From NCBI GenBank assembly GCA_018064825.1, contig JAGHUL010000118.1, positions 1-37,796 on the forward strand: a DNA stretch of 37,796 nucleotides. Reading direction: 5' to 3'. The notes beneath the pieces are model-generated. The model was not told the DNA's origin, searched no databases, and worked only from the letters and a program-made list of their open reading frames with translations. The position numbers and the translations under genes were made by a program. The stretch is from Candidatus Colivicinus equi. GTDB taxonomy: Bacteria; Bacillota_I; Bacilli_A; Erysipelotrichales; Erysipelotrichaceae. Every line of letters starts with the position of its first letter. Position 1 is the stretch's first letter. Below, one piece after another: positions 8,115-16,961 of this stretch.

Positions 8115-9155
8115 ATGTTGAAAGTATTTACTCTACAAGATAGTAAAGAATGGGATGAAACAGTAAAAACATTTTGTAATCATGATGTTTATTATTTAAG
8201 TGGTTATACAAGAGCGTTTTATCTTCACGGAGATGGAATACCTATGCTTTTTTTCTATACTGACAATAACATTAAAGCAATTAATGTTGTAATGAAAAGA
8301 GATGTATCGAAAGACAATCATTTCATTAACAAACTTGAACCTAACAAATACTTTGATTTAACGACACCATATGGATATGGTGGATGGCTAATCGAAGGCG
8401 ATGGTTCGATTGATGGATTAATTAACGAATATAAAAGTTGGTGTAAAGATAACTCAATAATAAGCGAAGTAATAAGATTTCATCCTATATTAGCAAATCA
8501 AGAAAGGGTTAGAGAATATTATGATGTTATGGATTTAGGCAAAACAATAGCCATAGATTTATCTAACGAAAACGAAATATGGAATAATTTTTCTAGTAAA
8601 AATAGAAATGTTATTAGGAAGGCAATAAAGAATAACGTCGTAATCAAGAAAGGAATGAGTAAAGAACTACTTGAATCGTTTAAAGACGTATACAACCAAA
8701 CAATGAATAGAGATAATGCGGATGAATATTATTTCTTTAAACAAAATTTCTATGACAGCATAGAAAACGATTTAAAAGATAATACTGATGTGTATTATGC
8801 AGAATATGAAGGCAAGATTGTTTCTTCATCAATTATTCTAAAAGAAAACAGCAGATTAAGTTACCACTTATCGGGATCGTTGAAAGAATATGGAACGCTT
8901 GCAGCATCTAATTTGTTATTATACGAAGTGTCAAAGTGGGGCGCACAAAATGGATATAAGACATTTCATTTAGGTGGAGGCGTAGGTTCAAAACAAGATA
9001 ATCTATATTCATTTAAAAAGGCATTCTATAAAGGTGATGGATATCAATATAGTATTGGTAGAATGATATTCAATGAGCAATTATATAATGAACTTGTTAA
9101 ACTAAGAGTTGGTGAGGAATTAAGACAAAATTTCTTTCCGTTATATAGAGCATGA
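8115..9155 (+). CDS. FemAB-like/GNAT-fold acyltransferase
   Basis: A 346-residue cytoplasmic protein with the double-GNAT organisation of FemAB-like proteins (the GNAT acetyltransferase 6 type). The second GNAT half is clearest: WNNFSSKNRNVIRKAIKN, then the strand DVYYAEYEGKIVSSSIIL, YHLSGSL and LHLGGGVGS-like KTFHLGGGVGS, where FemX-type enzymes bind the acyl donor. It could transfer an acyl or aminoacyl group to the amino sugar made upstream. No PglD-type hexapeptide acetyltransferase is seen in this cluster, so it is a candidate for that missing N-acylation step. SD AAAGGA is present. Its stop overlaps the next ATG (ATGA coupling). Confidence 0.7.
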   Translation: MLKVFTLQDSKEWDETVKTFCNHDVYYLSGYTRAFYLHGDGIPMLFFYTDNNIKAINVVMKRDVSKDNHFINKLEPNKYFDLTTPYGYGGWLIEGDGSIDGLINEYKSWCKDNSIISEVIRFHPILANQERVREYYDVMDLGKTIAIDLSNENEIWNNFSSKNRNVIRKAIKNNVVIKKGMSKELLESFKDVYNQTMNRDNADEYYFFKQNFYDSIENDLKDNTDVYYAEYEGKIVSSSIILKENSRLSYHLSGSLKEYGTLAASNLLLYEVSKWGAQNGYKTFHLGGGVGSKQDNLYSFKKAFYKGDGYQYSIGRMIFNEQLYNELVKLRVGEELRQNFFPLYRA

Positions 9156-10243
9156 AAATATTATTTTTAGCAAATGATGATGAGGGACTATATAAGTTCC
9201 GCAAAGAATTAATAGAAACATTATTAAAAGATAATGAAGTTTTTATATCTCTTCCATATGGGAATTATATTGAAGATTTAAAAAAGATGGGATGTACATT
9301 CATAAAAACAGAATTTGAAAGAAAAGGTACAAATCCAATAAAAGATATTAAGCTTATAAGTTTTTATAAAAAGATAATTAATAAAATAAAGCCTGATATT
9401 GTTTTAACATATACTGTTAAGCCGAACGTCTATGGCGGGCTTGCTTGCCAAATGAATTGCATTCCATATCTAACAAATATTACGGGTGGAATAGGTTCAA
9501 ATCAAAAGGACGGCTTGGTACAAAAAGTTGTTCAGATTTTATATAAAATCGGTTTAAGAAAGTCTAATAAAGTATTCTTCCAGAATAGTTTTAATATGAA
9601 TATTATGCTTGATAAGGGCCTTGTTAAAGAGGAACAATGTAAACTAATTCCTGGATCAGGTGTTAATTTAACAGAGTATAAAGTATTACAATATCCTGAA
9701 AATGATACAGTTGATTTTGTGTATGTAGGAAGGATAATGAAAGAAAAAGGTTTTGATCAATATATTGAAGCCGCAAAATATATTGGAAAAAAATATAAAA
9801 ATACCCGTTTTCATATTTGTGGCACTTTTGAAGATGACTACAAACAAATAGTTGAAGAATTAAATGGAAACAGTATAGTTATATATCATGGGTCAGTAAA
9901 GAATATGACTGAAATATATTCAATTATTCAATGTACCGTTCATCCGACATATTACCCAGAAGGATTATCTAATGTGTTGTTAGAATCTTCAGCTAGCGGA
10001 AGGCCAATCATTACGACAGACCGTCCAGGATGTAGAGAAGTAATAGAAGACGGAATAAATGGATTTGTGGTAAAAGAGAAGGACGCTAATGATCTTATAG
10101 AAAAAATAGAAAAATTTCTATCGCTTTCTTTAGAGGAAAGAAAACAATTAGGAATAAATGGAAGAAGAAAAATAGAAAAAGAATTTGACAGAAATATCGT
10201 TATAAATAATTACTTACAAGAAATAAATAAAGTAAAACAATGA
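9152..10243 (+). CDS. GT4 glycosyltransferase, PglA-like
   Basis: GT-B enzyme of 363 residues beginning MKILFLANDDEGLYKFR. The N-terminal half contains TYTVKPNVYGG and NITGGIG, typical of PglA/WbpZ-like transferases that act on Und-PP-linked diamino sugars. The C-terminal half has FVYVGRIMKEKGFDQYIEAA and the EX7E donor motif at E270-E278 (EGLSNVLLESSASGRPII). It probably adds the second sugar onto the PglC product at the cytoplasmic face; donor identity is unknown. It is coupled by 4-base overlaps at both ends to its neighbours. No strong SD is visible, so it likely depends on upstream translation. Confidence 0.85.
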   Translation: MKILFLANDDEGLYKFRKELIETLLKDNEVFISLPYGNYIEDLKKMGCTFIKTEFERKGTNPIKDIKLISFYKKIINKIKPDIVLTYTVKPNVYGGLACQMNCIPYLTNITGGIGSNQKDGLVQKVVQILYKIGLRKSNKVFFQNSFNMNIMLDKGLVKEEQCKLIPGSGVNLTEYKVLQYPENDTVDFVYVGRIMKEKGFDQYIEAAKYIGKKYKNTRFHICGTFEDDYKQIVEELNGNSIVIYHGSVKNMTEIYSIIQCTVHPTYYPEGLSNVLLESSASGRPIITTDRPGCREVIEDGINGFVVKEKDANDLIEKIEKFLSLSLEERKQLGINGRRKIEKEFDRNIVINNYLQEINKVKQ

Positions 10244-11289
10244 AAAGGGTATTATTTTTTATTTGCACATTAGATGATGGCGGAGCACAAAGAGTCGTAT
10301 CTATTCTTTCTAGTAATATGGCAGAAAGAGGTTTTGATGTCGAAATATTAAAGTACTATAAAAGCGAAAATATCTACCCATTAAGTAACAAAGTAAAAGT
10401 AACTACGGTCGAAGAAAACACAAAAACAAGAAACATAATAAAAAATATAAAATGGATGAAACATTATTTTAAAAGCAATGCTGATGTGATTGTTTCGTTT
10501 TTAGCTAAATATAATATGATGGCTTTATTGGCAAACAAGGGAAACAATATTCCTATTATTGTAGCTGATAGAAATGATCCACGTTATGTTCCAAATGGAA
10601 AAGCATTGAGATTGTTAAGAAACTTATTATATAAAACGGCTGATAATGTGATTGTGCAATCAACAGATAATTATAATTATTTTTCAAACATAATTAATAG
10701 ATGCGAAGTGATTATGAATCCGTTTTCTAACAAAGATATGGTTGGTGTTGCGTTGAATGCCAATAAAGAAAAAACGATTGTATCAGTAGGTAGATTAGAG
10801 AAACAAAAAAATCAAGAATTGTTGATTAGAGCATTCAAAAAAATAAACATTCCAGATTATAAACTGATAATATATGGAGAAGGTTCTTATCGCGAAAGAT
10901 TGGAGAGATTGATTAACGAATTAGAATTAGAAGGTCACGTACTTTTACCTGGAAGCAGAAAGAATATTTTAGAATTAATTAAAACTTCTAAACTGTTCGT
11001 TATGTCTTCGAATTATGAGGGCATGGCAAATGCTTTAGCTGAAGCGATGTGTATAGGGTTACCAGTAATAAGTACAAAAATATCTGCTGCTTCTGACCTA
11101 ATCGAAGATGATAAAAACGGTATATTAGTATGCATAGGCAACGAGGAACAATTGGTTAATGCGATGTTGAAAATAATCAACAACAACGATTATGGGAAAA
11201 TGCTTGCAGAAAATGCCACAAAAATATATGAGAAACTTTCGGCAGATGTAATAACAGATAAATGGATAGAAATTATTGAAAGCATTTGA
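10240..11289 (+). CDS. GT4 glycosyltransferase, PglH/PglJ-like
   Basis: GT-B enzyme of 349 residues starting MKRVLFFICTLDDGGAQRVV, with the GGA(E/Q)RV glycine loop common to GT4 transferases such as PglJ/PglH. The donor half contains IVSVGRLEKQKNQELLIRAF and EGMANALAEAMCIGLPVI, with E260 and E268 as the EX7E pair. It likely adds the third sugar of the repeat unit. Its ATG overlaps the upstream stop (ATGA), and a 146-base gap follows, so it appears to end the coupled run that starts at 3337. Acceptor and donor specificity cannot be read from sequence. Confidence 0.85.
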   Translation: MKRVLFFICTLDDGGAQRVVSILSSNMAERGFDVEILKYYKSENIYPLSNKVKVTTVEENTKTRNIIKNIKWMKHYFKSNADVIVSFLAKYNMMALLANKGNNIPIIVADRNDPRYVPNGKALRLLRNLLYKTADNVIVQSTDNYNYFSNIINRCEVIMNPFSNKDMVGVALNANKEKTIVSVGRLEKQKNQELLIRAFKKINIPDYKLIIYGEGSYRERLERLINELELEGHVLLPGSRKNILELIKTSKLFVMSSNYEGMANALAEAMCIGLPVISTKISAASDLIEDDKNGILVCIGNEEQLVNAMLKIINNNDYGKMLAENATKIYEKLSADVITDKWIEIIESI

Positions 11290-11339
11290 TTCTAAAAGCG
11301 CTTAATTTATCACCTATATGAAGAATAAATAAAACGAAA

Positions 11340-11345
11340 TATAAT
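11340..11345 (+). promoter_or_regulatory. possible -10 in the 11290-11435 gap
   Basis: TATAAT lies in the longest intergenic gap of the window, 91 bases before the formyltransferase start, which has its own SD (AAGGA, about 11424-11428). No matching -35 at 17 bases was found. If real, the mRNA has a conventional leader of about 84 bases, unlike the short or leaderless starts elsewhere. Otherwise the gap shows no gene, and only the short palindrome AAGCGCTT near its start. Confidence 0.3.
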
Positions 11346-11435
11346 AGAGAATAGGAAGATATTAATAGAATTTGGCTTCGATTTATATATCGTGTGGCCA
11401 TCATTTGAATATTTTGTGAATTAAGGATATCAAAT

Positions 11436-12335
11436 ATGAAAACAGTATTAATAGGTTCAGTTACTACAAGCAAATTATTATTAGAAACAATGATAGAAAT
11501 GAAATTTCCTATTTCATATGTTTTTTCACTAGATGAACAATATTCTGAAAACGTTTCTGATTATTGTCCAATTCATTTAACCGCAAAAGATAATAACATT
11601 CCGTATAAAACATTTAAGAAAATAAACGATCAAGAAAACATAGAAATAATTAAAGAACTAAATCCTGACTATATCTTTGTTATAGGTTTGTCACAACTTA
11701 TTGGCAGCGAAATAATTAAGTCCGCAAAGGTCGGATGTGTTGGTTTTCATCCAGCACCACTGCCAAAATTCAGAGGAAGAGCTGCTAATGTTTGGCAGCA
11801 ACTCCTTGGCATGAAAGAATCAAAGAGCACATTGTTTTTTATTGATGACGGAATAGATTCAGGGGATATCTTAGGACAAGAAACATACTATATAGGTGAT
11901 AACGATTATGCTCAAGATGTTTGTGACAATAGTGATATTGCCGCTGTAAAAGCCGCTAAGAAAGTATTCCGAGAAATAATGGATGGCACCTTAAAACCAA
12001 TCAAACAAGATCATTCAAAAGCAACATACACATTAAAAAGAACACCTGAAGATGGTGTAATTGACTGGAATTTACCAATTGACGAACTTCATTTGTTTGT
12101 TCGTGCGATATCAAAACCGTATCCGGGTGCTTTTTCTATGTACGACGGAAAACACAAAGTGATAATTTACAGAGCAGATAAATTGGATAACAATCTATAT
12201 TATGGTTTTAATGGCCAAATAGCAAACATTGACAATAATTACATTGATATTGTTTGCAATGGAGGGTTGTTAAGAGTTACAGAATTCGATAACGTAGATA
12301 ATGTTAAGTTGATTGTAGGGCATAGATTTAAATAG
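11436..12335 (+). CDS. Fmt/ArnA-like sugar N-formyltransferase
   Basis: A 299-residue N10-formyltetrahydrofolate-dependent formyltransferase. The core loop GFHPAPLPKFRGRAA holds the catalytic histidine H105. GIDSGDILGQ (139-148) supplies the catalytic aspartate D141, equivalent to ArnA D140. A C-terminal Fmt-C-like beta domain starts near PEDGVIDW and YPGAF. The asparagine two positions before the histidine in Fmt and ArnA (NxH) is glycine here (G103-F-H105); I recall similar GFHP variants among sugar-modifying relatives. No tRNA-binding basic loop is obvious, so initiator-tRNA formylation is unlikely. Likely role: N-formylation of an amino sugar. The adjacent PIG-L deacetylase may expose the amine. 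Confidence 0.8.
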   Translation: MKTVLIGSVTTSKLLLETMIEMKFPISYVFSLDEQYSENVSDYCPIHLTAKDNNIPYKTFKKINDQENIEIIKELNPDYIFVIGLSQLIGSEIIKSAKVGCVGFHPAPLPKFRGRAANVWQQLLGMKESKSTLFFIDDGIDSGDILGQETYYIGDNDYAQDVCDNSDIAAVKAAKKVFREIMDGTLKPIKQDHSKATYTLKRTPEDGVIDWNLPIDELHLFVRAISKPYPGAFSMYDGKHKVIIYRADKLDNNLYYGFNGQIANIDNNYIDIVCNGGLLRVTEFDNVDNVKLIVGHRFK

Positions 12336-12343
12336 GAGGATAT

Positions 12344-13006
12344 ATGAAAATATTAGTTATAGCTCCACATCCCGATGACGAAGTATTGGGTTGCGGCGGA
12401 ATAATTTCTAGATTTGCAAAGGAAGGACATCAAGTGTTTGTTTGTATAGCAACAAAAGGGTGTTTACCATTATTTGATGAAAAAGATAATATTATTGACA
12501 AGAAAGAATGTTTAGAAGCTCACAAAATAATGGGCGTAAAAGATACTATTTTTTTGGATTTCCCTGCTGCAATGTTAGAGACTGTTCCTAGAAATGAACT
12601 GAATAAAGCATTTATTGAACTAATTCAAAAAGTAAAACCTGAAGAAGTATATATTCCTCACAAAGGCGATATGCACATAGACCACAAGATGATTGTAGAT
12701 GCGTGTATGGTTGCCTTACGTCCAAGATATGAGCATATTGTCAAAAGAATATATGCATATGAAACACTATCGGAAACAGATTGGGACATTCCGAACACTG
12801 TTAATGCCTTTATTCCAAATGTTTATGTTGACATAGTTGATGAAATCAATAACAAAGTAAACGCTATGAAAGCATATAAACATCAAATATGTAAATGCCC
12901 AAATCCAAGATCTAAGGAAGGCATTGTTTCATTAGCTCAGCATAGAGGAATGACGGTTGGAATGAAGTATGCTGAAAGCTTTATGTTAATTAGAGATATT
13001 AAATAA
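12344..13006 (+). CDS. PIG-L/LmbE family N-acetylglucosaminyl deacetylase-like
   Basis: A 220-residue zinc-dependent deacetylase. The signature APHPDDEVLGCGG (7-19) provides the metal ligands H9 and D12 and the catalytic D11. HIDH (111-114) gives the third ligand H114. These enzymes remove N-acetyl from GlcNAc-type sugars in nucleotide- or lipid-linked form. The best SD of the locus (AGGAGG, 12334-12339) overlaps the upstream stop, so the gene is co-transcribed with the formyltransferase. Together they suggest replacement of an acetamido by a formamido group. Which sugar is treated is not known. No terminator follows in the 64-base gap. Confidence 0.9.
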   Translation: MKILVIAPHPDDEVLGCGGIISRFAKEGHQVFVCIATKGCLPLFDEKDNIIDKKECLEAHKIMGVKDTIFLDFPAAMLETVPRNELNKAFIELIQKVKPEEVYIPHKGDMHIDHKMIVDACMVALRPRYEHIVKRIYAYETLSETDWDIPNTVNAFIPNVYVDIVDEINNKVNAMKAYKHQICKCPNPRSKEGIVSLAQHRGMTVGMKYAESFMLIRDIK

Positions 13007-13055
13007 GATTGATTGGAAATAAAATTCATCATTTTATTAGAATAGACAAAAATAA

Positions 13056-13061
13056 TATAAT
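13056..13061 (+). promoter_or_regulatory. -10 box, predicted leaderless promoter of the Wzy-like gene
   Basis: TATAAT lies 9 bases before the ATG at 13071, with no SD. A weak T-rich -35 candidate lies about 18 bases upstream. It would start a transcript covering the polymerase and flippase genes. Confidence 0.45.
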
Positions 13062-13070
13062 TATTAATGT

Positions 13071-14252
13071 ATGTGGTCTACAAAAAAATATATTGATTTA
13101 GTAATTAATTGCTTATTGTTTCTTGTGGCAATCAATTTTTTGCATTATGGACAATTATTCCTCCCAGTAATATGTTTAATATTATTTATAGATAACAAAT
13201 TCAGTTTTAAAGTTAATAATTGGTTAACCTTCTTAATTTTGGTATTATTTGGAATATCCTTCTTTTTATTTTCGTTTAAACTAGGATTTTATAGCACCAT
13301 GGGATTTTGCTTTCCAATGGCATATTATATTGGAAGTAATATCTTAAAAAAAGATAAAAAAACCATAAAAAAAGTAGTGTATATTTTGGGATTTGGTATG
13401 GCGCTACACGTAGGCCTCAATATAATAGCAGATCTTAGTCTCGATGGTCTAAATATGATTAATTCAGTAAGCCATTACGATATATGGACACAGAGCAAAG
13501 TGCCAACTACATCAACAGCAGTCCTTACTGTTTTTGTGATATCGCTTTTATACTACTTGTTAATTCACGAAGACAGCAAAAAATATAGAATTTTAGGAAT
13601 CACGCTATTTGTTATTGTCATGATATATGATCTAGCGTTAGGAAGAAGAACGCCTATTATTATGGTGCTTATTTGCTTACTGGTATCGTTGTTTTTAGAT
13701 GCTTGTATTTTTAAGAACAAAAAAATTAATTTTAAACCAGCAATTGTTGCGTTTATTAGTTTTGGTTTGATAATTGTATTATTTGCACTTATTTATTTCC
13801 TAAATTTATTTGGCTTAAAAGAATATATAGATAATTTCGGCATTGTAAAAAAATTTGTTGAATATGGTTTAGATACAGGAAGACTAGACATATTTTTTAA
13901 GGCAATTAAATTAATGCCTGAACATTTATGGGGCGGTCAAGAAATACATGATATTCTGGGTATTCAAGTTCATGATTTGTGGATGGATACATATGACTAT
14001 GCAGGAATAATACCGTTTGCTTTATTGGTTACTCATTCAATAATGTTTGTTGTAACATTCGTAAAAGTTCTAAAAAGCAAGAGGGTATCTAATGATTTTA
14101 AATTGTTTATTTCATCGTTATTTTTCGCAATAACCCTGCAGTTATTCTTAGAACCGATTATGAGTGGATCATCATTATTCATAATTGACACAATAATAGT
14201 AGAGGCTTGCATAGAGAAAGTGATTATATATGGGAAAGAACATTACGAGTAG
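13071..14252 (+). CDS. wzy: O-antigen/capsule polymerase (Wzy-like) membrane protein
   Basis: A 393-residue protein with about 10-12 hydrophobic helices. The long loop between about residues 256 and 318 contains DTGRLDIFFKAIKLMPEHLWGG and HDLWMDTYDYAGIIPF, corresponding to the R- and H-containing periplasmic loop of Wzy/WaaL-fold polymerases; LGRRTPIIMVL is also typical. Wzy polymerises flipped Und-PP-linked repeat units at the outer face of the membrane. The assignment rests on topology, the loop motif and the flippase immediately downstream (23-base overlap), since sequence conservation in this family is low. A WaaL-type ligase is the alternative, but the Wzx partner favours Wzy. Confidence 0.75.
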   Translation: MWSTKKYIDLVINCLLFLVAINFLHYGQLFLPVICLILFIDNKFSFKVNNWLTFLILVLFGISFFLFSFKLGFYSTMGFCFPMAYYIGSNILKKDKKTIKKVVYILGFGMALHVGLNIIADLSLDGLNMINSVSHYDIWTQSKVPTTSTAVLTVFVISLLYYLLIHEDSKKYRILGITLFVIVMIYDLALGRRTPIIMVLICLLVSLFLDACIFKNKKINFKPAIVAFISFGLIIVLFALIYFLNLFGLKEYIDNFGIVKKFVEYGLDTGRLDIFFKAIKLMPEHLWGGQEIHDILGIQVHDLWMDTYDYAGIIPFALLVTHSIMFVVTFVKVLKSKRVSNDFKLFISSLFFAITLQLFLEPIMSGSSLFIIDTIIVEACIEKVIIYGKEHYE

Positions 14253-15504
14253 ATTTGCGAAAAATGCATCTTGGATGTTAACTGGGCGTATTATTCAAAT
14301 GGGCCTTGTTTTTGTTACAACCATGTTCATCGCAAGATATCTTGGCCCAACAGATTACGGTTCAATTCAACACACATATTCATATGTCGCTTTCTTTGCT
14401 CAAGTGTGTGCCTTGGGAATGAACGAAATAGTTGTAAAGGAGTTAATTGACAACAAAGAGAAAAATGATGAAATTTTAGGTACAATGATTGTCTTTAGGA
14501 TGGTAATAGCAATCGCATCAATCTTTGTGCTATATGTGCTAATAACAGCCATTAAAAAAAGCCCAATATTAGTATTATTAACAGTACTCCAATCATTATC
14601 ATTAATATTTCAAACATTTGATTGTATAACATATTTCTATCAGTCAAAGTTGATGGCACATAAAACTGCAAAAATAAATATTATAGCGTATACACTAACT
14701 TCAATATTTAGAGTCGTTTGTCTTCTTTTAAAAAGAGATGTTAAATGGTTTGCTTTTGCAGTTTCACTTGACTATATAGTAATTGCGGTTTTATTGCTCT
14801 ATGTATATTTTAGGGACGGGTATAAATTTAAGTTTTCTATAAACACAGGTAAGATGTTGCTTGCTAGAAGTTGGCACTATCTATTTGCTGATATTATGGT
14901 TGCTGTATATGGACAAGCGGATAAACTCTTGCTTGGTGGCTTATTAGATGATAAAGCGGTTGGATTATATTCGGCTGCTACTCAGTTATGTAACGCTTGG
15001 CCAATAGTGTTAATGTCAATTATAGACTCTGCTAGTCCCATAATAATTGAATTATTTAAAGAAGATAAACAAGCTTTTAAGAAAAAACTAAAACAATTAT
15101 ATGCTTCTATATTCTATATAGGTGTTTTTGTAGCTATAGCACTCACAATCCTATCTAACTTTATTATCACGACAATATATGGAGTTGATTATTCAGAAGC
15201 TTCTATATTGCTGAAAATATGCTCATGGAATACGATTTTCGCGTATTTAGGCGTATCTAGAACGATATGGATGCAATGTAACGACAAATTAAAATACGAA
15301 AAACAAATAGCTTTAGTAGGTGTGATAGCAAATGTTGTACTAAATTATTCTTTAATTAAAGTGTTTGGTGCCATAGGAGCAGCGATAGCACTAACATTAA
15401 CCCAATTTATTACTAATTTTGTAATGGTATACATATTAAAACCTACGAGGGAGAATGCAAAATTAATAATTGAAGGAATCATTTTAAAAGATGTTTTTGA
15501 ATAA
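14230..15504 (+). CDS. wzx: Wzx-type polysaccharide flippase (MATE/MOP superfamily)
   Basis: A 424-residue protein with about 12 membrane helices and the family N terminus NASWMLTGRIIQMGLVFVTTMFIARYLGPTDYG cut here as ASWMLTGR, FIARYLGPTDYG and SYVAFF. The central motif ADIMVAVYGQADKLLLGGLL matches the TM7 region of Wzx proteins. It flips Und-PP-linked repeat units across the membrane for the adjacent polymerase. It overlaps the wzy gene by 23 bases, a sign of co-translation, with a weak GAGAAAG SD. It would serve the PglC-primed glycan, since both lie in the same module; this link is inferred from position only. Confidence 0.92.
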   Translation: MGKNITSRFAKNASWMLTGRIIQMGLVFVTTMFIARYLGPTDYGSIQHTYSYVAFFAQVCALGMNEIVVKELIDNKEKNDEILGTMIVFRMVIAIASIFVLYVLITAIKKSPILVLLTVLQSLSLIFQTFDCITYFYQSKLMAHKTAKINIIAYTLTSIFRVVCLLLKRDVKWFAFAVSLDYIVIAVLLLYVYFRDGYKFKFSINTGKMLLARSWHYLFADIMVAVYGQADKLLLGGLLDDKAVGLYSAATQLCNAWPIVLMSIIDSASPIIIELFKEDKQAFKKKLKQLYASIFYIGVFVAIALTILSNFIITTIYGVDYSEASILLKICSWNTIFAYLGVSRTIWMQCNDKLKYEKQIALVGVIANVVLNYSLIKVFGAIGAAIALTLTQFITNFVMVYILKPTRENAKLIIEGIILKDVFE

Positions 15505-15507
15505 ATA

Positions 15508-15513
15508 TATAAT
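15508..15513 (+). promoter_or_regulatory. -10 box, predicted leaderless promoter of the 15521 GT2 gene
   Basis: TATAAT sits in a 16-base gap and ends 7 bases before the ATG at 15521. There is no SD, and any -35 would lie inside wzx. The gap is nearly pure A/T, which weakens the call. Confidence 0.35.
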
Positions 15514-15520
15514 ATAAACT

Positions 15521-16261
15521 ATGAATAGACCAAAGAAAATTACAATAATTACAGTTTGCTATAATGCTGAAAAAACAATAGAAGACACTATTAAATCAGT
15601 ATTACAACAAACATATACAAATTATGAATATTTAATCATTGATGGGAAAAGCAAAGATTCTACTTTAGACATCATTAATAAATATTCTAATGATAAACAT
15701 ATTAAAGTAATATCTGAAAAAGATAATGGTCTTTATGATGCCATGAACAAAGGTGTGGCAATGGCTACTGGAGATATTATCGCGACTATAAACAGTGATG
15801 ATATTTTATATGATCAAAATGTATTCCAAACAGTAATTGATAACTTTGATGAAGAGACAGATATTGTATATGCAGATATCTTATATTGTGATGAGAAGCT
15901 AGATAAGACAATTAGAGATTATATATCTGGCGAAAAGAAGAATGACTATTGGTGCCCAGCCCATCCAAGTATGTATGTTAGAAAACAAACATATGATTTG
16001 ATAGGAAAATATAACATAGATTATAAGATATGTTCTGACTATGATTTTATGATTAGATGTAGTCAAAATAATGTTAAGTTCAAATATTTAAAAAAATATT
16101 TTGCCAAAATGAGATATGGCGGCGCATCAAATGGATTAGTAGGATATGTAAAAAACTTCTTTGAATGCTTTAAAGTATTAAGAACAAATAACGTGTCATT
16201 CCCTTTAACAAAGACCGTAATCAGAACTTTCCATACCATTGGTCAAATAATTAAGAAATAG
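15521..16261 (+). CDS. GT2-family glycosyltransferase
   Basis: A 246-residue GT-A fold transferase of the WcaA/GT2 type. ITIITVCYNAEKTIEDTI begins the Rossmann-like half, the variant DGKSKDST loop follows, then EKDNGLYDAMNKG and TINSDD, the metal-binding DxD equivalent. CPAHPSMYVRKQTY and CSDYDFMIR give the acceptor-side segment with the likely catalytic aspartate. It is cytoplasmic and unanchored. The upstream Wzx/Wzy set and the downstream GT2/DUF2304 pair leave its glycan assignment open. The missing SD and close -10 suggest a leaderless mRNA. Confidence 0.85.
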   Translation: MNRPKKITIITVCYNAEKTIEDTIKSVLQQTYTNYEYLIIDGKSKDSTLDIINKYSNDKHIKVISEKDNGLYDAMNKGVAMATGDIIATINSDDILYDQNVFQTVIDNFDEETDIVYADILYCDEKLDKTIRDYISGEKKNDYWCPAHPSMYVRKQTYDLIGKYNIDYKICSDYDFMIRCSQNNVKFKYLKKYFAKMRYGGASNGLVGYVKNFFECFKVLRTNNVSFPLTKTVIRTFHTIGQIIKK

Positions 16262-16266
16262 TAATG

Positions 16267-16275
16267 TGCTAAAAT
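16267..16275 (+). promoter_or_regulatory. extended -10, predicted leaderless promoter of the 16285 GT2 gene
   Basis: TGCTAAAAT is an extended -10 ending 9 bases before the ATG at 16285; the predicted transcript starts 2-3 bases before the ATG. No SD and no -35 at usual spacing are present. Confidence 0.5.
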
Positions 16276-16284
16276 TATAAAGAA

Positions 16285-16950
16285 ATGAAAACATTAATCA
16301 TTATCCCAGCACATAACGAAGAAGCAAATATAGAAGCATTAATAAAAGATGTATGCAAATACAATTATGATTATCTAGTTATTAATGATTTTTCTAGTGA
16401 TTCAACAGCCGAGATATTGGATAGAAACAACTTTAATCATCTGGATTTACCTATCAATTTAGGAATCGCTGGAGTAACTAGAGTTGGTTTTAAATACGCT
16501 TATGATCATGGCTATGATTGTTGTATGTGTATTGATGGAGATGGTCAACATCAACCATCATATGTTGAACCAATATTAAAACAAATCGAAGCAGGCGATG
16601 ATTATGTAGTTGGTTCTAGATTTGTGCAAGAGAAGAAACCATTAAATGCTAGAATGTTAGGAAGTAGAATCATTTGTGGCTTAATCAAAATAAAAACCGG
16701 AAAAAAGGTTACAGATCCAACTAGTGGTATGAGAGCATTAGGAAGAAACGTAATCAAAGAGTTTAGTGAATCAATGAATTTCTATGCTGAACCAGATGCG
16801 CTATGTCATTTGATTCATACAGGATATAAAGTATCAGAAGTACAAGTTGAGATGAAAGATAGAGAGGGTGGCGTATCTTATTTCCATAGCCCATTTAAAT
16901 CTATCTATTATATGATTGCTGTTATGTTATCTATTTTATTTATTCAATAA
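16285..16950 (+). CDS. GT2 polyprenyl-phosphate sugar synthase (DPM1/ArnC-like)
   Basis: A 221-residue GT2 enzyme with the DPM1-like pattern: IIIPAHNEEANIEALI at the N terminus, VINDFSSDST, NLGIAGVTRVGFKYA, then the DGDGQH metal-binding motif and SGMRALGRN. Only one hydrophobic segment is present, at the extreme C terminus (about 205-221). This fits transfer of a sugar from NDP-sugar to undecaprenyl phosphate for use outside the membrane, or direct glycan transfer. The downstream DUF2304 protein is a standard neighbour of this subfamily. The mRNA is predicted leaderless. Confidence 0.85.
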   Translation: MKTLIIIPAHNEEANIEALIKDVCKYNYDYLVINDFSSDSTAEILDRNNFNHLDLPINLGIAGVTRVGFKYAYDHGYDCCMCIDGDGQHQPSYVEPILKQIEAGDDYVVGSRFVQEKKPLNARMLGSRIICGLIKIKTGKKVTDPTSGMRALGRNVIKEFSESMNFYAEPDALCHLIHTGYKVSEVQVEMKDREGGVSYFHSPFKSIYYMIAVMLSILFIQ

Positions 16951-16961
16951 GAGGCAAAGAT

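Noticed and set aside
11300-11312. Palindrome AAGCGCTT as an operator or terminator
   Set aside because: Eight bases with no loop, no T run and no second copy found near other promoters.
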